25,487 nt of DNA, from positions 1 through 25,487 of the forward strand of contig ML210454.1 in NCBI GenBank assembly GCA_004369085.1. Direction: 5' to 3'. Shown here piece by piece: positions 8,698 to 18,479 of this stretch. How positions within the stretch are numbered: the first letter of the stretch is position 1; each line of letters starts with the position of its first letter. The position numbers and the translations under genes are program-made. The DNA is from Coprinopsis marcescibilis (Eukaryota; Basidiomycota; Agaricomycetes; Agaricales; Psathyrellaceae). Below the pieces are notes generated by a model. The model did not search any database. It saw nothing but the letters and a program-made list of their open reading frames with translations, and had not been told where the DNA came from.

Positions 8698-11600
8698 ATG
8701 ATGAGGAGGACAATGCAGAACCTAGTAAGCTATCTCAGTGATATCGTTCAACGTGGCTCAAAGTGTTTTAGCTGAGTAAAAATCCGCCGAACCGCCAGGA
8801 AGGAAGCACCGAAACGACCTTAGCCGACCAAACTTCAGACTACGGTAGCCCTGGGTCAGAGTCAGTGACACAGGAAGGCCCGTCAGCAAAGACCACATCC
8901 ATCGCCAAAAGTGACCATCCAAACGAAGTCGACCAAGGTAATACACATTGCGATCTTGAATCTCTTTCTAATCGGACGCTTAAGGAACACCAGAATCAAG
9001 ACTCTCCCCGGAAGCTGCACCCGAAGCGATCCTCAATGAAATCAAGCACGATCCTAAAGGTGAGCTACTCGACATTGATTGCCAATCCGTGCTGACCGGT
9101 AATGTCCAGCAGTCCCACCCTTGATAAAGGGTGGAATCCTCAACGGTGCGCAAGGCGTACACATCGAGGGGTCCGCCCAGCTTATCAGCGCCCAAAACTA
9201 CATCAACGTCTATAACACTGTCCTCCAGCGTCACAGCCCCGAGAAAGGTACGCATATCGGGACTCTGGCATCTTGGCTGGCACGTCAGAGTTCCTGATGC
9301 GGATAATAGATGAAGAACTGTTCTGGAAGATTATTGCGTGGATAAGCGACATCAACTATCATGCCATCCAGGCCGACAATTTCGAAAAGCGTGCGGCGGG
9401 CACGGGGCAATGGGCCTTTGACGACCCGATTATTGGAAAGTGGTTGGAGGGTGCACTCGGAGTTCTGTGGGGGATAGGCATGCGTATGTACTACACAGAT
9501 CTCACGCGCCCTTTTCTAACACTTCTCTCTGCTTTTAGCGGGCGCCGGAAAAACAATAATATCGTGCGTTGCCTACCTATTCCGCGAGAATATTTCTAAC
9601 TACTAGGATGCAGTTCGATCATCATCAACCACCTGACGCAAAAGGCCAAAGCGAACAAGCGCATCTGCGTTGCATACGCATTTGCTCGCTACACAGACCT
9701 ATTTACGGGGGAGCAGGTCCTCGGGGGCCTCCTTCGCCAGATCGTCCAAGACCACCCCTCCACCCTCCCGTTTGTGAAGCCGATGTATTTCCATCACCTC
9801 CTCCATGGCACGCGGCCAAACCAGCTGGAGCTTTTGGCGACCATTCGAGCCATCTTCGACTCGGATCTGTTCGACCAGAAGTACTGTTCTCTGGATGGGC
9901 TGGACGAGGCTTTTGATGATACCCAAGTCGATGTTCTCGACGGTCTCTCTCACCTACCCGCAAACTTACTCATCATGTCGCGTCCACTACCACTCCTCAA
10001 AGAACGGGTTCCAGAAGCGACGTTCATCGATATCATTGTGCACGAGTCCGACATCAAACAAATGATCGAGGAGAAGATCAGTCGACTGAGGAAGCTGCGG
10101 GGATTACTGGAGAAAGGTGATTGGAAGGAAAAGGTTCTAAAAACTGTTCTCGAGAGGTCATCCGGGATGTGAGTCGCTTCCCGCACGACTAAATGTGTCA
10201 CTCACTCACATGTCTCACAGGTTCCTAGTGGCTTCACTACAGCTCGACATGCTTTCGAGGTGCATGCACTTGATGGACCTGCGCTCGGCGCTGGAAGCTC
10301 TTCCTGTGGGCGTCAACGCCATGTACGAGGCTACCATGAAGCGTATCACTGAAGGCCAGGGATGCGATCTAGCCCTTCGTGCAGTGACCTGGGTCATATA
10401 CGCTCGAAAAACACTCAGAATGTCCGAACTTCGACACGCACTTGCAGTCAACACTGCAACATTCAAATACAGCTCTGACCTTCTGGTCGACGCCGAAACC
10501 CTCCTGTCCGTTTGTTGCGGACTGATCACTTATGAGCGCGAGACAAAACTCGTCCGTCTCGTCCATGCGTGCCGTTGCATTTTCCAAGCATGAACCCTAC
10601 CTTACGAGCGCTATCCAGATTACACTGCCCATGACTTCTTGGTCGCCTACCTTTCCAAGCCAGGGGTTGACGTTCAGGCTACGTTGGCCTGCACGTGCAT
10701 CGCTCGTCTTCGAAACTGCGGGTTTGCAAACTACAAGCACAGAATCACCCAAAACTACTCCAGCCGAATCTTCGTCGACCGTTGCTTTCTCGCATATGCC
10801 CACCGCAAGTGGGCAGCCCATGCAGATTCCGCGTCAATCCCCGCCTTTGTTGAAAAATTCGTGCTGCAGTGCCAACGGTTTCCCTGGAATCATCCTTCGT
10901 TTGATGAATTCGACTTCCTCAACTCTATCCAGCTTGCTGCTGCATGCAACTTTCACCAGTTGCTTGCACCGTGGCTGGGTGCGGAACCCTCTCGCGCCAG
11001 CCAGCCATCTCCTCCCACCCTCAATGTCAACTCCAAGTCAGCCCACGGCCGCACTGCACTGGCACTGGCTTCCATGAACGGGCATATCGAGGCTGTGAAA
11101 CTTCTCATCGAAGCCGAAGGTGTGAGTATCCAGTGCTCTGATCACAAGGGTTGGTCACCCTTGATCGCTGCTTCACATGGCGGCCATGTTCGCGTTGTTG
11201 ACCTGCTTCTTGGAGCTGTCGCTGTAGACCACGTCAACGCAGGCTCTTGGACCGCACTCATGGAGGCAGCTTCTCTGGGCCACACAGAGGTGATCAAGTC
11301 CCTACTTCGTGTCCAGGGCATCAACGTCAATGCTAGGGAACCCGTCAGCGTTCAAGGGAAAGGTGATTCAGCTCTCACCCTCGCAGCTTGTAACGGCCAC
11401 CTAGCTGCTGTTCAGCTCTTGCTTGGGGCGGACGGCATTGAGGTCAATGCTTCGCATTGGGAGTACGGGACAGCCCTTGCGCAGGCATCAAGATGGGGGC
11501 ATACAGGCGTCGTCGCAGTCTTTCTGCAGCGACACGATGTTGATGTCAATTCCTCGCAGTGCGAAGAGGGGACCGCCCTTATGCAGGCAGTTGAAATGGA

Positions 11601-11748
11601 TCGCATGGACATTGTTGAGCTGTTGCTAAAGCACGACAAGATTGATGTTAATGCTACGCGGAGCGACCGGAGTTCAGCCTTATCCTTGGCATTGGCCCGG
11701 AAGCGGCTGGAGATTATAGAGTTGCTTAAAGGCCATGGGGAAAAGTAG
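8698..11748 (+). CDS. NLR-type protein: NACHT ATPase with ankyrin repeats
   Basis: Predicted 884-aa STAND ATPase of the fungal NOD-like receptor class, presumed cytosolic. Exons: 8698-8724, 8772-8937, 8994-9059, 9110-9247, 9289-9483, 9539-9563, 9614-10168, 10221-10573, 10619-11748. Residues 1-86 are polar and Ser/Thr-rich. Residues 90-130 hold a Gly-Ala-Gln / His-Ile-Glu-Gly / Asn-Tyr-Ile-Asn motif. A WIS...ADNFEKR...GTGQW block then leads into the NACHT domain. Walker A is GMPGAGKT (196-203, split by an intron) and Walker B is SLDGLDEA (298-305). SSGMFLVASLQLD and a HYTAHDF motif (509-515) follow, then about six ankyrin repeats (645-880) with TAL.A...GH and LL signatures. In this class, ligand binding by the repeats drives oligomerisation and release of an N-terminal effector; no known effector fold was recognised. 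The first exon is least certain. Removing the 45-nt intron (weak GTTGCA donor) avoids an in-frame TGA at 10591-10593; if it is not spliced, the protein stops before the repeats. Confidence 0.82.
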
Positions 11749-11923
11749 AGTGCTCCATACTGTCCATATCCCCCTAATTCTATCCTGCTGCCGCACAACC
11801 TCCCCTTCTCATCTCCATCCCCGGGCCATCATTTCATTCGACAGAAATGCTGTGAACACTGAATGGCCGAAGCCTGAGAATTGTCCTATGATATCATATG
11901 TCTGGCGGCCCGGCCGTAGATAG
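11749..11923. other. 3' flank of NLR gene, breakpoint of truncated membrane gene
   Basis: Only 175 bp separate the NLR stop codon from the first readable exon of a membrane-protein gene whose 5' half is absent. No exon for the missing part was found here. Confidence 0.4.
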
Positions 11924-12635
11924 CCAAACATCACTGCCCACCTAACACACATTGGTTGCACAGTCGTTCCACCGTCAAACCATGGGGTGCTCCTTAGGTG
12001 CATATTTGGCCTACTTCTGCTCAATGCAGGAGGTAAGCCGCCCTAACCAACTCGTCCACAGTGCTGCTCATCCAGCTTTCGTTCTTCAACAGTGCTTGTT
12101 CTATTAATGGGTTTGATGGGTATTAAAAGGTTTCGTCACGCGCCCGCCTCAGCTCTGGTCGAAACTTTCTTCTGTGATGGCCTGGGATACTTCCTAGTCA
12201 TTGCATGTACGTACTAGTCACCGTTTCTAACCCAAACTGCGTCGCTCAATCCTTATTTTAGCCGTTACTGTGATAAATATTGTTGCAAACGTTAGGGTTA
12301 CGGTGAGTAGGCTCTTTGGAGATCATGCCAACCCCAATCAAGCTGTGTGGCTGACTCGTTGCCTAGATGGCAAACTTCATTCTTGCCGAGTACGTCAGGC
12401 GCTTATAGGATATCCTCGAGCCTGTGATGGAGTCTTTCACTCCATTCTTGCCTGCAGACTTGTTCTTCATCTGCGAAAGGTTGGCCTTCAAGGGGTGAAT
12501 GCGTATTACGACCCATCTTACATGGGTGCAAGAGAGATCTCTACGACCAGAAATCTTGACCAGTTTGGCCAGCCGCAGCTTTTCCCCTTGATCGAAATCA
12601 AGCTCACTACGACTCAGGTACATCATAGAGAGTAG
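11924..12635 (+). pseudogene. 5'-truncated DUF6533-like fungal membrane protein
   Basis: Four joinable exons (11924-12032, 12093-12206, 12262-12302, 12399-12635) encode the C-terminal about 166 residues of a multi-helix membrane protein. A hydrophobic helix (GVLLRCIFGLLLL onward) continues across the first junction into VLLMGLMGIKRFR. Then come LVETFFCDGLGYFLVIA, INIVANV and HSILACRLVLHLRKVG. The order helix, D-G-x-x-Y-F helix, N-x-x-x-N, H-S-x-L-x-x-R-L-x-L-x-L-R is what I know from DUF6533-type proteins of basidiomycetes. Introns are GT-AG with consistent phases; the last (96 bp) is open and might be retained. In-frame stop TAG at 11921 and the nearby NLR stop leave no room for the usual N-terminal helices and start codon. 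It is therefore best read as a truncated pseudogene. The function of the family is unknown. Confidence 0.55.
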
Positions 12636-13095
12636 CACCTGCAATGATGCTACTCCCAGTAAAAACTTGTGATGATTAGACGACAGTGGTATAGACCAAA
12701 ATAGAAATAGGGATATGTATGTCCGTCGGGCGTTGCTGGAACCTTCAAGTGTCTCATACCGTGTACCGCTGTAGAATCTTCCTACACGGTGATCGCTTTT
12801 AAGGAGTTCAAGGAAGGTCAAGATCTTTGCCAGATCCAGGGCTAAAAAACTTGGCATTAGCCTTCACTTCAAGAATTTGACAGGGGAGTGTACAACATTT
12901 ATTCAGTCAGTTTCAACTCTTGAGTTTCAAGTTGATACACGATAACAAACATTGTGAAATCGAAAGGTAATCATAAGAATGTAGTAGTAGTAGTACCCTA
13001 CGAGTTACTGTAGCATATATTACAGGGTCTGTCAATCACACAGTCGCATAGAAGTCGCTATCAGATGTGGGGACAGAGCTTGCAGTAGTGCGAAA
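12636..13095. other. Convergent intergenic spacer
   Basis: Region between the plus-strand membrane fragment and the 3' end of the minus-strand GTPase. It contains a short (GTA)n run near 12981-12995. A minus frame at 12363-12857 has no motif and overlaps the membrane fragment. Confidence 0.4.
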
Positions 13096-14515
13096 TCATA
13101 AGGGGATTCCAAAAGCGAGCATTCCTCCAGCCGCCAAAAGACCTCGCTTGATGTATTTTTTTCTCTGAAGTGTTGTGTCACTCGCAAGCTTGATAAAAAG
13201 CACGGTAAGCTTACCTTTGCAGACTTTTCTCGCTTCCTGTCCTCTTCAGCCTGCTGCTGCTGCTGCCATTGGCGCTCCTCCCGCTCCCGTCGCTCCCGTC
13301 GCTCCTCTCGCTCCAGTTGATCCAGTCGATCTTGTCGCTCCTTCCGTTCTTGGCGCTCCTCCCGTGCTCGTCTCTCTTCCCGTTCTCGTCGCTCCTCCCG
13401 TTCTCGTTTTTCCTCCCTCTCTCGTCGCTCCTTTTTCTCGGCCCGCTTCTGCTTCTGCTTGCGCTTAGCTTTGGCGCGTTTCTCCGCATCCCCGACGTCC
13501 TCCTCCATCTGTTCCTTCTCCGACTCTGCCCGCCTCTTTCGCTTTTTGGTACTCTCCTTACTCTCTTCGGTTTTGCGCAAACCTTCCTCAGCCTTCTTCT
13601 TTGCCTCCTCCGCGTCGCCCGCAGCCTGGTAGCCTTCCGTCTTGAGCCCTTCCTTTTGTTGTCTCAACTTCTCCTTAAGGTCGGCAAATGGAGAGGGACC
13701 TGAGCCATCGTTGGAGTCGGGCCGAGAGAGAAGGTCTTGAATGACCTCACGAGGGTCCTGGAACTCAGGGCCCGCCGGGGATGCAGATGGGTCGTAATGA
13801 CCCCAACGAGCGAGTCGAGCGCCGCCATCATAGAGCTGCTTAATGAGTCCATCTCCGCGCGTGAGCAGTGTCTCTGAGCTCAATCCAGCTTCAACGTCAG
13901 GAAGAAGATCCCAGAAAGTGGTGACTATAATCAAGTTTGGCGCAGTACCCTCTGGTGCGCCGCATAGTTCCTTGAGTTTGGTTAAGTCATTGGGCTCCAG
14001 TCGGCTCACGTTGGGCTTCCTGATGTCGTGTAGGTACACGACACCGGAGAGTGTACGCTTCCTGTGCCCCGTGAGATTAGAGGTGATTATTTCCCCTAAA
14101 TATAAAGATCTACTTACTCGCCATGCACGAACGCAGTTAACTTCCTCAGTATCTTTTTGGGCGTAAAAGACATGCTAGAGGCTGTAGGGTCTGGATTGTC
14201 AGCGGACAATGCGCCAAACCCCGGTGTGTCAACCAGGCGAACGACTTGCGCCTCCACAAGCTTGCATTCGTGCTGATTAATCTCCAAGGTCTCTGAGTAG
14301 ATGCCATGCCCAACGCGAGCTACATCCTCCCCAGCGATGGTGTTGATGAACTGGTATGGAAATAAGTAATCGAACCGCCAGTCCGTTGAGAATAAGTCTG
14401 GCTCACTGAAGATCGTCCAGCCCCCGTCCCGCCCAAGAGACTGCAAAGACGTCAGCGATGGCGCATTTGGTATCGTAGAAAGGAGAACATACGCAATCAA
14501 AGCCGGTTCTCCCAT
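13096..14515 (-). CDS. AIG1-like P-loop GTPase with RE-rich coiled coil
   Basis: Predicted 401-aa protein of the fungal G-domain family related to AIG1/GIMAP and septin-like GTPases. Minus-strand exons: 14493-14515, 14407-14440, 14118-14350, 13215-14061, 13096-13164. The P-loop is G11-GTGA-G16-R17-S18-S19: arginine replaces the lysine that normally contacts the nucleotide phosphates. G3 is DTPGF (60-64). The G4-like motif is TTFWD (144-148), in the place where this fungal family usually has TNMW. Residues 223-379 form a very long charged helix with tandem R-E-R-E-E and QERKERQDR units and a short Gln run, predicted as a coiled coil. The last exon gives a basic then Gly/Leu/Ala-rich tail (380-401) that could touch membranes. 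Without the last intron (GTAAGC donor) the frame would end at 13032. Start chosen because it leads directly into the P-loop. A second GTPase follows upstream in the same orientation. Nucleotide binding may be altered; substrate role is unknown. Confidence 0.8.
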
Positions 14516-15086
14516 TTCTGAGGTCGTCGTTTGGAGCTTGTGTGATTCACTGAGGTCTTCAGACGGTCAGGCTCGAAAGGTTGACTCTTCTGCGGCGTTC
14601 CACTGGCATCTTATACGTCTCCGAGAGAGTTCGCGCAAAAGGCAATAGATATGGGATCTCAGATGAGCGGGTGTTCAGTGTTTGACAGCTTCCCGCAAGG
14701 ATACCGCGTGCCCTAATACACCAACATACAGCAAGGCATAAAATACACGTTTGTCGCATCGCCCCGCCAAAAATGGCGATGTCACGATATCCAAGTACTA
14801 TTTGTGCTTACCTTGAAGCGATGCTCCGGAGGAATGAGTGCACTTATTGCCGATGCATGAGAGAGTCCTGGTCATCCATCGATATCTGAATTCAGTTGCT
14901 AGGCGCTCGTGTCAAAGTCCATCACAAGCAGGTAGTTGTCGGAGTTACCCATAAAGCAAACTCCTCTTGTCACTATCACAAATGTAGCCTTTTTGGTGCT
15001 TCGCTCCTGAGAAGTCACGATGGTTTTTTGACTCCTGAGTCCTAATGCACAAGTTGATACGTAAAATAAGAATAAGCAAAAGCCCA
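14516..15086. other. Spacer between the two tandem GTPase genes
   Basis: About 570 bp holding the promoter of the Arg P-loop GTPase and the 3' flank of its neighbour. No coding signal is seen. Confidence 0.4.
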
Positions 15087-16530
15087 CTAGTCACTATCCT
15101 CTGTATCGTCACCAGAATCGTCGTCAGAGTCAGAATCAGAATCGTAGTCGGAGTCTCCACCATCTTCAGATTCTTCGTCGTTATAATGACATAGCCTTTC
15201 CAACATCGCCTCCAGATCCGAAATCTCAGCTTCCATCTCCTCACACTCTTTCACCGCTGTCTTGTTCTCCCAGTGCGTTTGGAATGCCTTCATATGAATC
15301 GACGCGGTTTCAAACTTTGTTTGCTCCACCTTTCTGTACACGTGTCCCATCTCGACCTTCGTTTCCTGAAGCTCATAGACGGCCTCTTCAACGGAGGAGA
15401 GTGTAGCCTTGAGGTTTAGGATGTCCCGTTCGGAGCCAGACTTCACGAGCTCGAGAATGGCGCTCATCTCGGATTGAGAGAAAGAAGCCCCCAGTGTCTG
15501 GCTTGGGGTCTGAATAAGCGTGTCAGCATGCACTGATACTGAGCCCAATATCTACTTACGACGTGGTCGGGATAGTCATCATGTCTTTCCAAAGCCATGA
15601 GTTCCAGCTGCGCCATGGTCACCTAAATTATCGTTAAACAGGGCTTAGAACCAGTAGACTGAACCGGTGCCCACCTTGCTTGTGTCTCCATCAAGGATGC
15701 GTCGAATGAAGGAGAGATTCGATAAAACTTCTTTTAGCTCTTTTGAACTCGCCACCGGGGTCGAGAAAGGTGGGGTGACTGGTCTCTGCAGTGTGCATAG
15801 TTCTGGGTGGGCCGGGCGAAGGAGATTTTCGACTATCTCCAATGCCGACGAGGTCCCGTTTGATTAGTTACCGAGCCCAAAGCGAGCACAGCTACCCCCC
15901 GAGTCTAATATATGGCGCAAGAACTTTGATTGGGCGAGGATATCTAATTCTCGAACCTCCATTTCTTGGTGATCCACAACTTCGTCCCAATGGGTCGTGA
16001 CGATGACGACTTGGGTCACGGAGCTAAGTCTCAAGAGCGTGGGAGGCTCTGAGGTCCATGGCTCTAGGATGTTGTGAACGACGACGATTCCTGCTGGTCT
16101 GGAAAGGTTTCAGAAAGAAAACACGCTCTCGATGCATAAGCACTGACGTTGGAGACAGATTCAACTGCTTTAGCTGGGCTTGGATGACTTTCGGGGTCGC
16201 AAGCGTTCCATACTCGAGGGCACCCATCAGCCCTGGAGTATCGATGAGCTTTATCGGGGTGCCATTGTCGAGAGAATATTGGTACGCCCCGACTTGGGTC
16301 GTTTGTTGTTCGGTAGGCGCTTCATTATAACCAATGATTTCATTCAAAAACTAACAAACGAGTCTCGTGAGATTAAGGAGGTTTGAATTATTGGCCAATA
16401 CCGCACTCACTGTGGATTTCCCCGAATTGGAACTTCCAAGGATCCTGGCGTGGTACGTTGGATCAGCAAAAGACCGGCTAGAACTGAGAGGTTCAACTTA
16501 CAAAACCTGAAGGGAACTCGTGTCGTCCAT
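15087..16530 (-). CDS. AIG1-like P-loop GTPase with coiled coil and acidic tail
   Basis: Predicted 370-aa protein, paralogue in family type of the downstream GTPase. Minus-strand exons: 16502-16530, 16411-16444, 16148-16350, 15896-16098, 15675-15832, 15560-15622, 15087-15509. The P-loop is canonical, G13-SSNS-G18-K19-S20-T21, with a leading VLIL strand. G3 is DTPGL (58-62) and the G4-like motif is TTHWDE (123-128). The 63-bp fourth intron (GTAGCT donor, ACTAAT branch, TAG acceptor) removes an in-frame TAA. Residues about 157-338 are mostly helical and charged, with heptad-like Glu/Lys/Leu patterns. The last 32 residues are almost only Asp, Ser and Glu. The exon 7 acceptor could also lie 12 bp further on, in frame. 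Exon 1 ends in the middle of the strand before the P-loop and intron 2 falls directly after GKST, just as in the neighbour after GRSS, which shows common descent. Role unknown; the acidic tail might bind basic partners or metal ions. Confidence 0.82.
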
Positions 16531-16585
16531 TTCTCTTGAGATGTTACGCGCAGAAGGATGGGTAGCAGTCGAACACATTCGTACA

Positions 16586-16592
16586 TTTTATA
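16586..16592 (-). promoter_or_regulatory. Putative TATA box of the upstream GTPase
   Basis: The minus strand reads TATAAAA (within TATATAAAA) about 56 bp upstream of the ATG at 16530. Confidence 0.5.
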
Positions 16593-18374
16593 TACGTACC
16601 ACCAGATAATGATTCGTTAGGCTGTGAATGCCTCGTGGCTGGAAATCTGCCGTATGTAATGGACATGGTAATTCATACCGATCGAAGATCTTGGAAAACT
16701 ACCAGAGCCCTGAGAAACGAGTCAAAGGACCATGACATACATCGTGTATCGGCGCTTAGATAGAAGCTCTGCATGCTGCAACCGCGTGCTGTTAGCAACG
16801 GAACTGGACGGACGTCCGCCATGAATCCACTGCGGGCTGTCACACATTCACCAGAACGACGAGGGAGGCTTCGATCGGTATTGTACGATCCAGGCTCCGC
16901 TGTCATCATCAGTTGATTACTGTATCACCCAGATTGAGAAGCCGTTCAATGCCGAGTGTCGTCGCGAATCATAAATGGTCTACTTCACTGCACAGCTAAC
17001 CATGTCATTGTCATTCGTAGATACGCAAACGTCCTCGCTTCCGTTAACAATCGGAGCAAGCATCAGCAACAGGTGGAAGGGAAGGCGATTATATCTGGGT
17101 TAAACTGTGTAGTTCAAGTCTGGGTCTGGGTTCGAGTCATTGGGGGTGGCGAATGGAGTCACAAACACGAGTTCAACAGGAATAATCGCGAGGGGGGCAG
17201 CGAGCGACACCCATTCGGTGGGACTGTCTTCCACGGCAGGGGTACATAATTCGGACGTGGAATATGGACAGAGTTGGATACTTGCAAAGTCTGACAAAGT
17301 CTCGTTGGATTCGTCGTAGGTCTAGTTACATAACAACTTCAGGTATTTAAAATGTGGCTCCCCGGGTATCTAGCAGAGTCCAAATACGAACTGAATCATA
17401 GCATGTATCCTAAAAGTTGAGATATGTGTTCGATGGGACGATATCAATATGCCGTCGTTGCTACTACGTGACGGCGATACAGTCCGAGCAGTCCCAAATC
17501 GCAACGTATCGCCTGCTATCAAGCAGACTTCTAGTGCGCCAGATTGGAAAACCGAATCCACATTATCATCATCATCAGCGTGAGGCTTGGACTGGCTCTG
17601 AAGAAGAGTGTTGGTTCTGGCCTTCTACTGGCACTGTAGCTTGGGGTTAGTGAGTAGTATTTGAGTAGTATCCTACGAATCTCTAGAAGCCATGGAAATT
17701 GTATATATTATCGTTATGCGATTGCACTTGGTACTATGTCGAGATCAGATGTATGGTCTATGTTGGGCGCAAATCAAGGGATAGCCGGGTCTTTATGAGC
17801 AACCGTTGAGTCGGATTGACCAATGAATTACGCGCGCTTTGCAATGTTGATCTGACGGTTACAACTTAGCACTCTAGCCGAACTGGGACGATGGGCTCTG
17901 CGGATGGCGAGAGGGTCCTTTGCCTATAGTCCGTGTGAGCGTCCGCTTGCCGCAGAAGCAAGAGCAGACTTGCACTGCAGCGCAGTAATCGGTTAGTATC
18001 TTACCGGCCAGTTACGTTGCTTAAGCATCGAAGTTGAAGATGCAGTAATACGGTGAGTTCACCCCATTCGACATTGTTATGCAGATTCAGAATAATTATT
18101 CAAGTCATGGAGAACGGTATGAATGCTGGTCGGCCATGGGTGATGGGTACGTGAAACCTCAGCTTGGCTTGAATTTAACCACCATTATGCGCAGCCATCA
18201 ACCCTGGCATATGAGCCTCACTTCCCTCTTCCAGTGCTACTAGGCCCGATGGATAGGGAATTGAAATTAATGATTAGAGGGATACGGCAACTGGCACCAA
18301 CAAAGAAGAGTTTACGAAGGACTACGCTGTGCCATGGTTTGTCCCTTTGGGAACTTCGCAGTTTATTCTCAAAG
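16593..18374. other. Long intergenic region before the peroxygenase gene
   Basis: About 1.8 kb between divergent genes. I see no recognisable protein domain, RNA gene or transposon ends. The only possible coding signal is the minus-strand exon pair noted at 17100-17600. Confidence 0.4.
17100..17600 (-). CDS. Doubtful exons of an unrecognised gene
   Basis: A minus-strand open segment (17100-17321) begins right after an ACTAG acceptor-like site. It encodes an Asp/Ser/Pro-rich sequence ending NDSNPDPDLNYTV. An open frame upstream (about 17370-17600), starting with a run of Asp codons, could be a preceding exon, with a weak GTATTT donor near 17391. No domain is recognised, no convincing start was found, and codon evidence is thin. 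Confidence 0.18.
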
Positions 18375-18382
18375 TATAAATA
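18375..18382 (+). promoter_or_regulatory. TATA box of the peroxygenase gene
   Basis: TATAAATA lies 105 bp upstream of the ATG at 18480. It is followed by a pyrimidine-rich leader (CTCTCTACTCTCTCTTTCG), common near fungal transcription starts. Confidence 0.75.
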
Positions 18383-18479
18383 GGGGGGTACTCTGCTTCT
18401 CCAAGACTTATCAAGGATTCAGATTCATACCTCTCTACTCTCTCTTTCGACAACTCATCTTCTGAACTCACCGATCACC

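Noticed and set aside
10532..11077. 181-codon plus-strand frame inside the NLR
   Set aside because: Out-of-frame shadow of exons 8 and 9, where the other frame has the HYTAHDF and ankyrin motifs.
12363..12857. 164-codon minus-strand frame
   Set aside because: It overlaps the membrane-protein exons on the other strand, which carry family motifs; it has none.
13269..13703. Leucine-rich plus-strand frame opposite the GTPase coiled coil
   Set aside because: Antisense of the Arg-Glu repeats automatically gives Leu/Ser/Pro-rich sequence; the minus strand has the G motifs.
17931..18010. Possible 5S rRNA or tRNA-like segment
   Set aside because: A GGTTAGTA-like word is present, but no matching internal promoter boxes or cloverleaf could be drawn.
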